Of a stretch of DNA of 64,000 nt, positions 44,911-54,720 are shown in pieces. The stretch comes from Mannheimia haemolytica. GTDB lineage: Bacteria > Pseudomonadota > Gammaproteobacteria > Enterobacterales > Pasteurellaceae. Where the stretch lies: positions 2,271,739 through 2,335,738 of the forward strand of contig LR134495.1 of NCBI GenBank assembly GCA_900638155.1, given 5' to 3'. The notes below the pieces were generated by a model. The model had not been told where the DNA came from. It did no database searches and saw only the letters and a list, made by a program, of their open reading frames with translations. How positions within the stretch are numbered: the first letter of the stretch is position 1; each line of letters begins with the position of its first letter. A program made the translations under genes and the position numbers.

Positions 44911-45062
44911 TCTATTCTTTATCTTAAATTAATATCTTATTTCTGATACTTTACATTATATCTAGCTTGCATTATTTAATTTTATTTACCCTTAGTTTAA
45001 GGTTAAGAGGCAATATATCTTGCCCCTTATATCTATATTCCTGCAAAAAACTTTTTATTCGC

Positions 45063-47261
45063 CTAAATCCGCTCTAAATTTGCCATTTTGGCAATCAGCC
45101 ATTTAATACCATTGCCAACAAAAGCAACTTGTAAACGGGTAGCTTCGCCTGAGCCTTCCACATTGATGATTGTGCCCTGCCCAAATTTAGCGTGGTTCAC
45201 TTTCTGTCCCATTTTCCAAGTATCATCGTTTAAAAGGGAAGCGGTCGTTTTTGTCGGATTTTTTGCAAATGAATTAGCTTGGTTAAAACTTGCTGCTCGA
45301 TTAATCGAACCTCTCAATCTCACTTCTCGAATATGTTCTTCCGGTAATTCAGCAATAAAGCGAGACGGAACGTGGCGTTCTTCTTTGCCATAAAGCCGTC
45401 TTGATTCGGCATAGCTAATCGTCAGCTTTTTCTTGGCTCGGGTAATACCGACATAAGCCAAACGGCGTTCTTCTTGCAATCTACCTTCATCAAAACTCAT
45501 TCCGCTTGGGAAAATCCCTTCTTCCACGCCCACCATAAACACACGAGGAAACTCCAACCCTTTGGCGGAATGTAGCGTCATCAGTTCGACATAATCTTCG
45601 TGTTGCGAGGCTTGGGCTTCTCCAGCCTCAAGTGAGGCGTGGGTTAAAAATGCGGTAAGATCGGTTAGCTCTTCCGCTTCATCAGGTTTCACAAATTGCT
45701 TGGTTGCGGTAACTAACTCCTCTAAGTTTTCAATCCGCACCTCGCCCTTCTCGCCTTTTTCTTGCTTATACATTTCATATAAGCCCGATTTTTTAATTAC
45801 AAAATCGGTTTGTTTCGCAAGCGACATCTGCTCGGTTTCTTGATCAAGAGCGTTAATCAGCTCTACAAAACGCAATAAGGAAGAAGCGGCACGCCCTGAA
45901 AGTTGCTCTTCTTGCACCGCCACTTGAATTGCTTGCCACAGCGTAATTTGGCGGGTTCGGGTAATTTGACGCAGAGTGTCTAAAGTGCGATCACCGATTC
46001 CTCTAGTCGGGGTATTGATCACCCGCTCGAATGCTGCATCGTCTTGGCGATTGGCAATTAAGCGTAAATAAGCCAGAGCATCTTTAATTTCTTGGCGTTC
46101 AAAGAATCGCATTCCGCCGTAAATGCGATAAGGAATATTTGCTTGAATTAAGGCTTCCTCAATCACGCGGGATTGGCTGTTGCTGCGATACAACACCGCA
46201 CATTCTGCCAAATCGCCCTCGTCTTCTTTCCATTGTTTGATTTGCGAGGCAACAAAGCGGGCTTCATCAAGTTCGTTGAAGGCACAGTAAATATCCACAG
46301 GCTCGCCATCGCCACTGTCTGTCCATAAATTTTTGCCTAAGCGGTTATCGTTATTGGCAATTAATTCATTGGCACAGCTTAAAATATTGCCGGTGGAGCG
46401 GTAATTTTGCTCTAAGCGAATGGTTTGAGCGTTGTCATAATCATTTAAGAAACGTTGGATATTCTCGACCTGTGCCCCACGCCAACCATAAATGGATTGG
46501 TCGTCATCGCCTACAATCATCACTTTGCCGACATCGCCGGCAAGTAAACGAATTAAGTCATACTGAATGTTATTGGTGTCTTGAAACTCATCAATCAAAA
46601 TTTGCTGAAAACGTTGTTGATAACGTTGCAAAATGGTTGGCTTGGTTTTGAATAGTTCATAAGCCCGAATCAACAGCTCGGCAAAATCCAACAACCCCGC
46701 TCGGTCGCAGGCATCTTGATAGATTTGGTAAATCTCCACCAATTTTTTTTCATTGGGATCGTTATGGTGATCAATATCTTTCGCCCGTTTACCTTTATCT
46801 TTTTGAGCATTGATATACCACGCAACGTGTTTTGGCGGAAAATGTTTCTCATCAATATTGTGCAGTTTCAGTAAACGTTTGAGCAAACGTTGCTGATCTT
46901 CAGTATCCATAATTTGGAAATCTTGCGGTAAATCCGCATCTAAATAGTGGGAGCGAAGTAAGCGATTGGCAATGCTGTGGAAAGTACCGACCCACATTCC
47001 AAACAAGCGGTTATCACCCGATTGGGAAAGGGTATATTCAATACGATGCCGCATTTCCGCCGCCGCTTTATTAGTAAAGGTAACGGCCAGAATATTAGAT
47101 TCCGGCACATTTTCCACCCCAATCAGCCACGCAATGCGATGGGTTAAAACCCGAGTTTTGCCCGAGCCGGCACCCGCCAGCACCAAATAATTGCCAATCG
47201 GAGCGGCAACCGCCTCTCTCTGCTTGTCATTTAAACCGTCTAATAATAATGAGAAATCCAT
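45063..47261 (-). CDS. uvrD: DNA helicase II, UvrD
   Basis: 732 residues from ATG 47261, giving the E. coli-like N-terminus MDFSLLLDGLNDKQREAVAA with AAGG upstream; an in-frame GTG lies two codons earlier. Superfamily 1A helicase: Walker A GAGSGKT at 30-36, VTFTNKAAAEMRHRI, LIDEFQDTN, VGDDDQSIYGWRGA, LEQNYRS, MTLHSAKGLEFPRVFMVG and the C-terminal Tudor-like region VNHAKFGQGTIINVEGSG. Unwinds nicked DNA in mismatch and excision repair and strips RecA. Confidence 0.98.
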   Translation of the reverse strand: MDFSLLLDGLNDKQREAVAAPIGNYLVLAGAGSGKTRVLTHRIAWLIGVENVPESNILAVTFTNKAAAEMRHRIEYTLSQSGDNRLFGMWVGTFHSIANRLLRSHYLDADLPQDFQIMDTEDQQRLLKRLLKLHNIDEKHFPPKHVAWYINAQKDKGKRAKDIDHHNDPNEKKLVEIYQIYQDACDRAGLLDFAELLIRAYELFKTKPTILQRYQQRFQQILIDEFQDTNNIQYDLIRLLAGDVGKVMIVGDDDQSIYGWRGAQVENIQRFLNDYDNAQTIRLEQNYRSTGNILSCANELIANNDNRLGKNLWTDSGDGEPVDIYCAFNELDEARFVASQIKQWKEDEGDLAECAVLYRSNSQSRVIEEALIQANIPYRIYGGMRFFERQEIKDALAYLRLIANRQDDAAFERVINTPTRGIGDRTLDTLRQITRTRQITLWQAIQVAVQEEQLSGRAASSLLRFVELINALDQETEQMSLAKQTDFVIKKSGLYEMYKQEKGEKGEVRIENLEELVTATKQFVKPDEAEELTDLTAFLTHASLEAGEAQASQHEDYVELMTLHSAKGLEFPRVFMVGVEEGIFPSGMSFDEGRLQEERRLAYVGITRAKKKLTISYAESRRLYGKEERHVPSRFIAELPEEHIREVRLRGSINRAASFNQANSFAKNPTKTTASLLNDDTWKMGQKVNHAKFGQGTIINVEGSGEATRLQVAFVGNGIKWLIAKMANLERI

Positions 47262-47306
47262 AATCACCTTTTAATCTGTGCTTTTATACAGCATTATAGC
47301 CTATTT

Positions 47307-48203
47307 TTAAGGTTTGATAAAAAGTTTCTCGGTTAAAATCGGGTTTTGGAATTGAAAACCTGCGTCGAGTAGTTTTTCAGGCATTAATTGCTGATTATCC
47401 AGTAGCAAACAAGCTCTTTCACCTAATGCTAGTTTCAAGGCAAATTCCGGAGCGGCAAAAAAAGCCGGGCGATTTACCGCTTTCGCAAAGGCTCGGTTAA
47501 ATGCTTCATTTTTTACCGGATTTGGGGCAACAAAATTGTAAGCTCCCGAGCAATTTGCATTTTTAAGTAAAAAAATCACCGCTTGTACGTGGTCTTGAAG
47601 GCTAATCCACGCCCAATATTGCTTGCCGGAACCGAGCTTTCCCCCCAGACCGCATTGGTAAAGTGGCAACATTTTTTTTACTGCCCCACCTTCAGAGGAA
47701 AGCACCGTGCCGGTGCGAATGAGGCAGACTCGGGTTTTATCGCTTGCTGCGTTTAATGCAGCGGCTTCCCATTGTTGGCAAAGATGATTGGCAAAGCAAT
47801 CTTGATAACAAGCGGTCGATTCTGTATAAAAATTTACAGAAGGCGGTAAATCGCCATAAATCCCGATTGCCGAACCGGAGAGAAAAGTATGCGGAGGGTT
47901 AGCACTTGCCTTAATTAATTCGCTGAGTTTATTCGTTACTTTAACTCGGCTTTCAATCAATTTCCGTTTTTGCTCGTCTGTCCAACGTTTATCAAAAATC
48001 GGCTCGCCGGCAAGGTTAATTACTGCATCAAAATCATTTAAATCAACAAGTTCATCAAGTGAATAGCAATAATTAATCTGTAAATCATCACTTTTCGCTT
48101 CTGTATCTCTAGTAAGAAGTGTAAAGTGGTGATTTTCAGATTTTAATTGCTGGATTAATTCACGCCCAATAAAACCCGTACCGCCTGTTATAAAAATGTG
48201 CAT
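47307..48203 (-). CDS. TIGR01777-type NAD-dependent epimerase, YfcH-like
   Basis: 298 residues, extended SDR. Nucleotide motif ITGGTGFIGRELIQQL at the start, VINLAGEPIFDKRWTDEQK, FLSGSAIGIYGDLP, and the characteristic WISLQDHVQAVIFLL and GAYNFVAPNPVKNEAFNRA; C-terminal LLDAGFQFQNP. Related to YfcH in E. coli and to plastid GC1, a cell-division-linked protein; substrate unknown. Starts about 50 bases after argR, across a terminator. Confidence 0.9.
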   Translation of the reverse strand: MHIFITGGTGFIGRELIQQLKSENHHFTLLTRDTEAKSDDLQINYCYSLDELVDLNDFDAVINLAGEPIFDKRWTDEQKRKLIESRVKVTNKLSELIKASANPPHTFLSGSAIGIYGDLPPSVNFYTESTACYQDCFANHLCQQWEAAALNAASDKTRVCLIRTGTVLSSEGGAVKKMLPLYQCGLGGKLGSGKQYWAWISLQDHVQAVIFLLKNANCSGAYNFVAPNPVKNEAFNRAFAKAVNRPAFFAAPEFALKLALGERACLLLDNQQLMPEKLLDAGFQFQNPILTEKLFIKP

Positions 48204-48211
48204 AATAATCT

Positions 48212-48246
48212 CCTAAAAAATAAGGAGAACGTTGAGTTCTCCTTAT
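48212..48246 (-). terminator. Terminator after argR
   Basis: ATAAGGAGAAC / GTTCTCCTTAT perfect stem with a 5-base loop; on the minus strand it runs into TTTTTTA, just 8 bases after the argR stop. Confidence 0.85.
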
Positions 48247-48253
48247 ACTGATT

Positions 48254-48733
48254 CTACAATGATGTTTCAAATAACTGTGTCACATTCTTCACCAATTTTT
48301 CAATTTGCATATTGCGTGCCGGCGTTATAAAAATCGTATCATCGCCAGCAATAGTGCCTAAAATACCTTCGGCTTTACCCATTGAATCGAGCAAACGGGC
48401 TATCAGTTGAGCCGCACCGGGGCTGGTTTTGACCACAATTAACGCATCATTATGATCAATATCTACCACCAAATTTTTAAGTGGGCTGGAGGTAGTCGGT
48501 ACACTTAATTCGACTGGTAGCTGATACACCATTTCCATTTTAGGATTACGGGTTCTGACTGCACCAAATTTTGATAACATTCGAGAAACTTTGGATTGGT
48601 TGATATTATCAAACCCCATCTCTTGTAGTGCGGCAACAATTTCACTTTGCGAGCCGAATTTTTCTTCCTTTAAAAGCGATTTAAACGCTTCTGATAAACT
48701 ATCTATCTTGTCCACTTTCACACTCTTATTCAC
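48254..48733 (-). CDS. argR: Arginine repressor
   Basis: 159 residues. Winged-helix N-domain with [22 protein letters not shown] then [16 protein letters not shown], and the hexamer/arginine domain with [19 protein letters not shown] and [14 protein letters not shown] (the Asp-Asp arginine pocket). Represses arginine synthesis genes when arginine binds. Diverges from mdh, an arrangement shared with enterics. Two tandem ARG-box-like sites lie just upstream. Confidence 0.96.
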   Translation of the reverse strand: MNKSVKVDKIDSLSEAFKSLLKEEKFGSQSEIVAALQEMGFDNINQSKVSRMLSKFGAVRTRNPKMEMVYQLPVELSVPTTSSPLKNLVVDIDHNDALIVVKTSPGAAQLIARLLDSMGKAEGILGTIAGDDTIFITPARNMQIEKLVKNVTQLFETSL

Positions 48734-48736
48734 AAA

Positions 48737-48775
48737 AACTTAAAAATATTCATAATTCTTGCTTATTTATGCAAA
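48737..48775. promoter_or_regulatory. Candidate tandem ARG boxes upstream of argR
   Basis: Two 18-bp sites, 48737-48754 (right half ATTCA perfect, left half poor) and 48758-48775 (core TGCTTATTTATGCA, 11 of 14 core positions), separated by the canonical 3 bp. Suggests autorepression, possibly touching mdh too. Confidence 0.4.
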
Positions 48776-48910
48776 TAAATCAATAAAACCCATAAAAATC
48801 AGCTAAAAATTTGCTCTATGTCTCAAAAATGAGATTTGCCGTTTGAATCGCCCAAAAAATTGGCTTAGACTAAATTGGTCTAAACTTCCATAACATTTAG
48901 GAGAAATTTT

Positions 48911-49873
48911 ATGTGTCAAAGTAAAAAAGTTGCCCTTTTAGGTGCTGCAGGTGGAATCGGTCAATCACTCGCCTTATTATTAAAACTCAATTTACCGGCT
49001 AAATCTGAATTATCTCTTTACGATATTTCCCCTGTTACTCCAGGAATTGCAGTGGATTTAAGCCATATTCCAACTGATGTAAAAGTAACCGGTTTTGCAG
49101 GTGAAGATCCGACTGAGGCACTAAAAGATGCCGATGTAGTTGTTATTTCTGCTGGTGTTGCCCGTAAGCCGGGGATGACACGAGCTGATTTATTCAATGT
49201 CAACGCAACTATCGTATATAACTTAGTCGAAAAAGCGGCGAAAGTTTGCCCGAAAGCCTGCATCGCAATTATCACTAACCCGGTGAATACCATTATTCCG
49301 ATTGCGGCAGAAGTATTGAAAAAAGCCGGTGTGTATGACAAAAATAAACTTTTCGGTGTTACAACATTAGATGTTATTCGAGCGAATACTTTTGTCGCTG
49401 AAGCTAAAGACGTGAATGTGAAATATGTAAGAGTGCCTGTGATTGGCGGACATTCCGGTACCACCATTCTTCCACTACTTTCACAAGCAACGGTAAATGG
49501 CTTAAAACTTGAGTTCACTCAGGAACAAATCGAGCAATTAACTCACCGTATCCAAAATGCCGGTACTGAAGTGGTTGAAGCAAAAGCAGGTGGCGGTTCA
49601 GCAACCTTATCTATGGCTCAAGCAGGGGCAGAATTTGCACTTGGCTTAGTGAGAGCATTAATTGGGGAAGATGTCATTCGTTATGCTTATGTCGATAACA
49701 CCAATGGCGAAACCTCTCCGGCATTCTTTGCTTACCCGATTCATTTAGGCACAAATGGGGTGGAGACAGTGCTTCCTATCGGTAATCTGAGTGAATTTGA
49801 AAAAGATCAATTAGAGCAATTAATTCCGGTATTAAATGACGAAATTCAATTAGGACAAAATTTTAATAAATAA
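48911..49873 (+). CDS. mdh: Malate dehydrogenase
   Basis: 320 residues. NAD motif [18 protein letters not shown], substrate loop [25 protein letters not shown], and the catalytic histidine in [12 protein letters not shown]. Interconverts malate and oxaloacetate; in Pasteurellaceae often part of the reductive branch to fumarate. AGGAG lies before the ATG. Followed by a terminator. Confidence 0.97.
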   Translation: MCQSKKVALLGAAGGIGQSLALLLKLNLPAKSELSLYDISPVTPGIAVDLSHIPTDVKVTGFAGEDPTEALKDADVVVISAGVARKPGMTRADLFNVNATIVYNLVEKAAKVCPKACIAIITNPVNTIIPIAAEVLKKAGVYDKNKLFGVTTLDVIRANTFVAEAKDVNVKYVRVPVIGGHSGTTILPLLSQATVNGLKLEFTQEQIEQLTHRIQNAGTEVVEAKAGGGSATLSMAQAGAEFALGLVRALIGEDVIRYAYVDNTNGETSPAFFAYPIHLGTNGVETVLPIGNLSEFEKDQLEQLIPVLNDEIQLGQNFNK

Positions 49874-49888
49874 TTTTTAATAAATAAT

Positions 49889-49918
49889 ATAAAGGGCTGT
49901 TTATCAGCCCTTTATTTC
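49889..49918 (+). terminator. Terminator after mdh
   Basis: ATAAAGGGCTG-TTTAT-CAGCCCTTTAT perfect 11-bp stem followed by TT. Confidence 0.85.
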
Positions 49919-49946
49919 AATCAAAATAATTTATCGAGGAAATTAT

Positions 49947-50234
49947 ATGCTAAAACACATTATTTCAATCAGTATAGTCGCATTTATTGCCGCTTGTTCA
50001 CAGAATAAACCGGTAGAAGTTGTAAGTGATGATAAAAATATTGATTATGCACAACAAAAAAATATTCATATCAGTGAATCAACATCTACTAAAACTCAAA
50101 CCGAGAATACCATTCAAAAACCTAAAAACGCCACTGCTCTTTGTTTTAACGGCAACTATTCAACAGATATGCAAAACCCTTGTGTTAAAGACGGTGGAGT
50201 AAAAGAAAGATTTAATCATTATCACGCAGATTAA
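49947..50234 (+). CDS. Small lipoprotein, unknown
   Basis: 95 residues. Lipoprotein signal with lipobox IAAC (Cys about residue 17) and SQNKP after it, so probably sent to the outer membrane. The mature part is short, polar and low in complexity (Lys, Thr, Gln, Asn), with two further cysteines in ALCFNGNY and NPCVKDGG that could form a disulphide. I do not recognise the family. GAGGAA precedes the ATG; a strong terminator follows within three bases, so it is a single-gene unit. Confidence 0.72.
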   Translation: MLKHIISISIVAFIAACSQNKPVEVVSDDKNIDYAQQKNIHISESTSTKTQTENTIQKPKNATALCFNGNYSTDMQNPCVKDGGVKERFNHYHAD

Positions 50235-50236
50235 AT

Positions 50237-50278
50237 AAAAATGCACAATAGTTATCTCGCTATTGTGCATTTTTTTTA
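50237..50278. terminator. Bidirectional terminator between the lipoprotein and DUF5363 genes
   Basis: AAAATGCACAATAG / CTATTGTGCATTTT perfect 14-bp stem with T run. It overlaps the last codon of the converging gene. Confidence 0.92.
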
Positions 50279-50458
50279 TGCTTTATTTTCCGCTTTTTGT
50301 GTTTTTTCAGACGGCTCTTTTTCCGGTTCAGGGTCAAATTTCACTACAGGTACACAACCTCGGCAAGCACCTTGATTTACCCCTAGCTCATCGCAAAAGG
50401 CATCATATTTCTCAAGGGCTTTTTTAAACCAGCCTTTCTTTTCTGTTTGCTCGCTCAT
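50276..50458 (-). CDS. Small DUF5363-like protein
   Basis: 60 residues from the second of two adjacent ATGs, which has better spacing from AGGA. WFKKALEKYDAFCDELGVNQGACRGCVPVVKF in pieces recalls DUF5363, a short family known mainly from Pasteurellaceae; the C-terminus is a charged Pro/Glu/Lys tail. It has a C-x-x-C (ACRGC) plus a third Cys, suggesting metal binding or redox chemistry. No membrane helix. Upstream of yajQ's end, separate from it by about 85 bases with a USS. Confidence 0.65.
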   Translation of the reverse strand: MSEQTEKKGWFKKALEKYDAFCDELGVNQGACRGCVPVVKFDPEPEKEPSEKTQKAENKA

Positions 50459-50544
50459 CATCTCTTCCTTTTATGTTGAATTATTAATGCAAGCGGTCAA
50501 ATTTTGCTGAATTTTCCACTTGTCATCATTAATTGCAGAAATTG

Positions 50545-51048
<504 letters not shown>

Positions 51049-51912
51049 TTAATTTTGAAATAAATTTTTCGCATTCAGCAATAAGCATAATGCGGTTAAG
51101 TCTCCAAAGTTTACCACAAAATCAGCCTGTTCTTGTACTTTTGGTTTTGCGTGTAGGGCAACGCCTAAACTGGCGGTTTTTAACATTGGCAGATCGTTTG
51201 CCCCATCGCCTACCGCAACCCATTGATTTTGTGGAATATTAAAGGTTGTTGCCAAATTTTTTAAGGTATCAGCTTTATGTTGAGCATCTACCACTTTGCC
51301 TAACACCTTGCCGGTTAATTTACCGTCAATAATTTCCAGTTGGTTAGACACCGCAAAATCCAGCCCGTATTTTTGTTTTAAGTAATCGGCGAAATAATCA
51401 AATCCACCAGACGCAATCGCTAATTTCCAGCCGTATTCCTTAAGAATAGCAACCATCTGCTCAAAGCCGTCCATAAGCGGTAGATCTTCCCGCACTTTTT
51501 GCAAAATGCTTTCCGGTGCGTTTTCCAGCGTGCCGACCCGCTTGCGTAAACTTTGCTCGAAATCCAGCTCGCCCCGCATTGCACTAGCGGTAATGGCAGA
51601 CACCACCTCGCCGGTGCCGGCAAGTTTAGCAATCTCATCAATACATTCAATTTTAATGGCGGTGGAATCCATATCCATTAATAGCAAACCGGCTTGGTTT
51701 AAGGTTGGAATAATAGTGAGATCGCTAATATCCGCATTGATTTTCTGTGCCGTTTCACGCAGCTCGCAAGCGGTTAAATTTGTGGAAAAAAATGCAATTT
51801 TGTAGTCTAAATAGACCGCTTGTTTCAGCAAAATCGCTGCCGTTTGTTGTGAAAACAGCGCAATTTCGCGCTCATCTAAGTTTTTTGAATAGATAAAAAT
51901 TGTGTTTGTCAT
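51049..51912 (-). CDS. serB: Phosphoserine phosphatase
   Basis: 287 residues. HAD motifs: LLMDMDSTAIKIECID with nucleophile Asp80 and Asp82, IASGGFDYFADYL (motif II Ser region), Lys in VVDAQHKADTL, and VAVGDGANDLPML. N-terminal part is the ACT-like extension of the SerB group, shorter than E. coli's 322 total. Last step of serine synthesis. Divergent from ytjB as in enterics. Several uptake words in the gene. Confidence 0.95.
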   Translation of the reverse strand: MTNTIFIYSKNLDEREIALFSQQTAAILLKQAVYLDYKIAFFSTNLTACELRETAQKINADISDLTIIPTLNQAGLLLMDMDSTAIKIECIDEIAKLAGTGEVVSAITASAMRGELDFEQSLRKRVGTLENAPESILQKVREDLPLMDGFEQMVAILKEYGWKLAIASGGFDYFADYLKQKYGLDFAVSNQLEIIDGKLTGKVLGKVVDAQHKADTLKNLATTFNIPQNQWVAVGDGANDLPMLKTASLGVALHAKPKVQEQADFVVNFGDLTALCLLLNAKNLFQN

Positions 51913-51997
51913 TGTCTTATTTTAGGTTGTTTAAATTTACTGCACTAATCTAACAGAAAAGCGTGCTACAATCACGCATCATTTTGAGGGAATTTCG

Positions 51998-52657
51998 ATG
52001 TACATTAGTCGTGAAAAAATAACGAAAACGCTTTTGCTGGCAGGGATTACGCTACTCTGCTGTGGGATCGTGGCGGTTATTTTAATGGGCGTAAACCAAT
52101 TTAAGCTAGGCTCACAATTGGCCAGCATTAATCAAGTATCAAACCTTTCACACCTATTGGTTCGCCAGCAAGCAAATATTTTTTCGTTTTTGTTAGTTAA
52201 AAATGCCAAAACCGATGAGCTGGTTGATGCGTTGGATAGTTTTGCCAAAGAAGATTTTATTATTGATGCCAATATCTATTCACCAAATGGCGTGCTACTG
52301 GCTCAAAGCCAAAATGCGAAAGATTTAAAAGTATTGCTCGATTCAGAGCAATCTGCCAAAACTCAGCAAATTGTTGAGCCAATATTTTCTCAACAGGCGT
52401 TGGTTGGCTTTTTGCGGGTCACGTTTGATGCAGAATATGGGCAAACGACTAAAGCACGAGTAGAGCAACAATTTCATCAACTTTATGGGGAAATAATTAT
52501 TTTGCTACTCACAGGTATATTGTTGGCAAGTAGCATTAACTACTATTTTCGTCGTAAAATTCATCATGTACAGATAAGTCCAAAACCACTTATGAGTCAA
52601 GTAAAAACCCAAACCCAGCGTTTTCACTCACGTCGCCGTTGGATTAAGCGTAAATAG
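51998..52657 (+). CDS. Membrane protein YtjB/Smp-like (AhpA family)
   Basis: 219 residues. One helix near residues 13-32 (LLLAGITLLCCGIVAVILMG), a periplasmic part of about 130 residues with IYSPNGVLLAQSQNAKDL, a second helix (about 166-183) and a basic cytoplasmic tail (RFHSRRRWIKRK). The topology resembles a sensor kinase input region without kinase. Divergent from serB, the same context as E. coli ytjB/smp. Function unknown. Confidence 0.82.
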   Translation: MYISREKITKTLLLAGITLLCCGIVAVILMGVNQFKLGSQLASINQVSNLSHLLVRQQANIFSFLLVKNAKTDELVDALDSFAKEDFIIDANIYSPNGVLLAQSQNAKDLKVLLDSEQSAKTQQIVEPIFSQQALVGFLRVTFDAEYGQTTKARVEQQFHQLYGEIIILLLTGILLASSINYYFRRKIHHVQISPKPLMSQVKTQTQRFHSRRRWIKRK

Positions 52658-52765
52658 TTTACACTCAAATGGATAAACGATTGTAATTTGAGCGAATAAG
52701 CGTATAATATCCGCCGTTTTTCGCCGAATGGCATCATATAAAAATAAAACTTTAAAGAGGAATAA

Positions 52766-52984
<219 letters not shown>

Positions 52985-52997
52985 TTCAGTATAAAAT

Positions 52998-53025
52998 AAG
53001 GCGAACATTGTTCGCCTTTTTGTTT
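52998..53025 (+). terminator. Terminator after infA
   Basis: AAGGCGAA-CATTG-TTCGCCTT followed by TTTGTTTAG. Also faces the convergent yhiN. Confidence 0.88.
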
Positions 53026-53036
53026 AGTTTTTTTAG

Positions 53037-54230
53037 TTATTTGCTTTTTTCAATAATCCCTTCCGCACAGGCAAAAGCCGATGACCACGCCCATTGGAAA
53101 TTATAACCGCCAAGCCAGCCGGTCACATCTAACACTTCTCCGATAAAATAAAGCCCTGCGGTGTTTTTCGCTTCCATCGTTTTAGATGAAATATAGTCGG
53201 TATCAACCCCACCTTTGGTGACTTCCGCCGTGCGATAGCCTTCCGTGCCATTTGGCAAAAAGAGCCAATGATGAATAAATTGCTCTAAAAAGGTCAGTTC
53301 TTTTTTACTCAAATCGGCAATGATTTTATCTGTCAGTAATTTCTGTTCCAGCCAAACTTCAACCAATTTTTTGGGTAAATAGCGAGATAATACGGTTTTT
53401 AGCTGCAATTTCGGCGAAGATTGGCGTAGTTCGCTCAATATGTCAGTAATGGACTGTGAAGGTAGCAGATCAATCTCTACCGTTTCACCTAATTCCCAAT
53501 AATTGGAAATCTGCAAAATTGCCGGACCGGATAAGCCTCGATGAGTGAACAACATCTGATTGCTGAAACTTTTGCCATTGGCGGAAACAGTAATCGGCAT
53601 TGCAATGCCGGAAAGCTCGGCAAAATATTTATCGCTCTCTTTCCAAGTAAAAGGCACAAGGCTTGCACGTGGTGGCACAACAGGAATACCAAACTGCTCG
53701 GCAAGTTGATAGCCAAAAGGGCTTGCTCCGAGTGCCGGCATCGAAAGCCCTCCGGTTGCAATCACTAAATGTTCGGTTTGGAACTTGCCACAAGCGGTCG
53801 AAATTTCAAAAAAATTTGCAACTTTTTCCACAGAAATGACCGCTTGTCGTAACAGAATCTCAACCTTGCCTTTGTTGCATTCCGCTTGCAGTAAATCGAC
53901 AATTTGTTGCGAGCTTTCATCACAAAAAAGCTGTCCTAACTCTTTTTCGTGATAGCTAATGCCATAGTGGCTGACAAGTGAAATAAAATCCCATTGGGTA
54001 TAACGTGAAAGGGCGGATTTCACAAAATGGCGGTTTTGGCTGAGGTAATGATTCGCCCCAACCTCTAAATTAGTGAAGTTACAAAAACCACCGCCTGACA
54101 TTAAAATCTTACGTCCAATTTTCTTGCCACTGTCTAGCACCACCACTTTTTTACCGGCTTGCCCCAGTTGGGCGGCACAAAATAGCCCCGCAGCACCGGC
54201 ACCAATCACCACAACATCAATATTTTGCAT
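53037..54230 (-). CDS. HI0933/YhiN-family FAD-dependent oxidoreductase
   Basis: 397 residues. FAD motif VVIGAGAAGLFCAAQLGQAGK, KIGRKILMSGGGFCNFTN (family hallmark), LVIATGGLSMPALGASPFGYQLA, TEVTKGGVDTDYISSKTM and the terminal GEVLDVTGWLGGYNFQWAWSSA in pieces. Probable flavoprotein; substrate unknown, possibly membrane-quinone or tRNA related by distant similarity to GidA/HdrA folds. Its ATG overlaps the stop of the DsrE gene (TAATG). Confidence 0.9.
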   Translation of the reverse strand: MQNIDVVVIGAGAAGLFCAAQLGQAGKKVVVLDSGKKIGRKILMSGGGFCNFTNLEVGANHYLSQNRHFVKSALSRYTQWDFISLVSHYGISYHEKELGQLFCDESSQQIVDLLQAECNKGKVEILLRQAVISVEKVANFFEISTACGKFQTEHLVIATGGLSMPALGASPFGYQLAEQFGIPVVPPRASLVPFTWKESDKYFAELSGIAMPITVSANGKSFSNQMLFTHRGLSGPAILQISNYWELGETVEIDLLPSQSITDILSELRQSSPKLQLKTVLSRYLPKKLVEVWLEQKLLTDKIIADLSKKELTFLEQFIHHWLFLPNGTEGYRTAEVTKGGVDTDYISSKTMEAKNTAGLYFIGEVLDVTGWLGGYNFQWAWSSAFACAEGIIEKSK

Positions 54231-54598
54231 TAAAAATTCAGTACCTTATCTGCTTGAATTGTCCAATCTGCCAGTTCAATTAATGTACCAATCTCTACTC
54301 CATCAGCTAAAGGCAAATCCGTAATCCCTCGAGCATTGGTGCAGGTTTTGCACAATTTTACGCTTGCACCTTGTGCGGTTAAAATTTCCAGCATTTGCTG
54401 AATGTGATACCCCTCCGCCGGATTTTGCTTTGCCAGCCCTGCGGTGACTGCATCCGACATTAAGAAAAGTTTAATTTCAGTGTGAGCTTTATGCTGCTCT
54501 TGGATTTGCAAAGCTAAACGTAAGGCACTAAAAAATGCTTCATTGCCATAAGGAGCGGAATTAATGATAAAGAGAAGTTTTTGAACTGAATCAGACAT
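54230..54598 (-). CDS. DsrE-family protein
   Basis: 122 residues from ATG 54598, which has GAGG upstream. DsrE/YchN fold: LLFIINSAPYGNEAFFSALRL at the start in two pieces, FLMSDAVTAGLAKQNP, and a conserved cysteine pair region LCKTCTNARGI that matches the sulphur-relay cysteine of this family. Likely handles sulphur or a related redox group. Translationally coupled to the flavoprotein gene downstream, which suggests shared function. Confidence 0.82.
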   Translation of the reverse strand: MSDSVQKLLFIINSAPYGNEAFFSALRLALQIQEQHKAHTEIKLFLMSDAVTAGLAKQNPAEGYHIQQMLEILTAQGASVKLCKTCTNARGITDLPLADGVEIGTLIELADWTIQADKVLNF

Positions 54599-54644
54599 TG
54601 TTTTACCTCGGAATACACGAAACACATAGATAATGAATCAAATA

Positions 54645-54709
54645 CCCTCTCCCCTTTGTGGGAGAGGGATAGATTTTTCTTCGTCTAGAAGAAAAATCAG
54701 GGAGAGGGG
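54645..54709 (+). repeat. Dispersed two-hairpin repeat, copy C
   Basis: CCCTCTCCC-CTTTGT-GGGAGAGGG is partly a hairpin, then GATTTTTCTTC-GTCTA-GAAGAAAAATC, then AGGGAGAGGGG. Nearly the same as copy B on the minus strand at 31271. Lies between the NCS2 permease end and the dsrE promoter. Confidence 0.8.
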
Positions 54710-54720
54710 TTAGCGAGAGC

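Noticed and set aside
49018..49518. 166-codon minus-strand frame
   Set aside because: Antisense shadow of mdh; no ribosome site and no recognisable domain.
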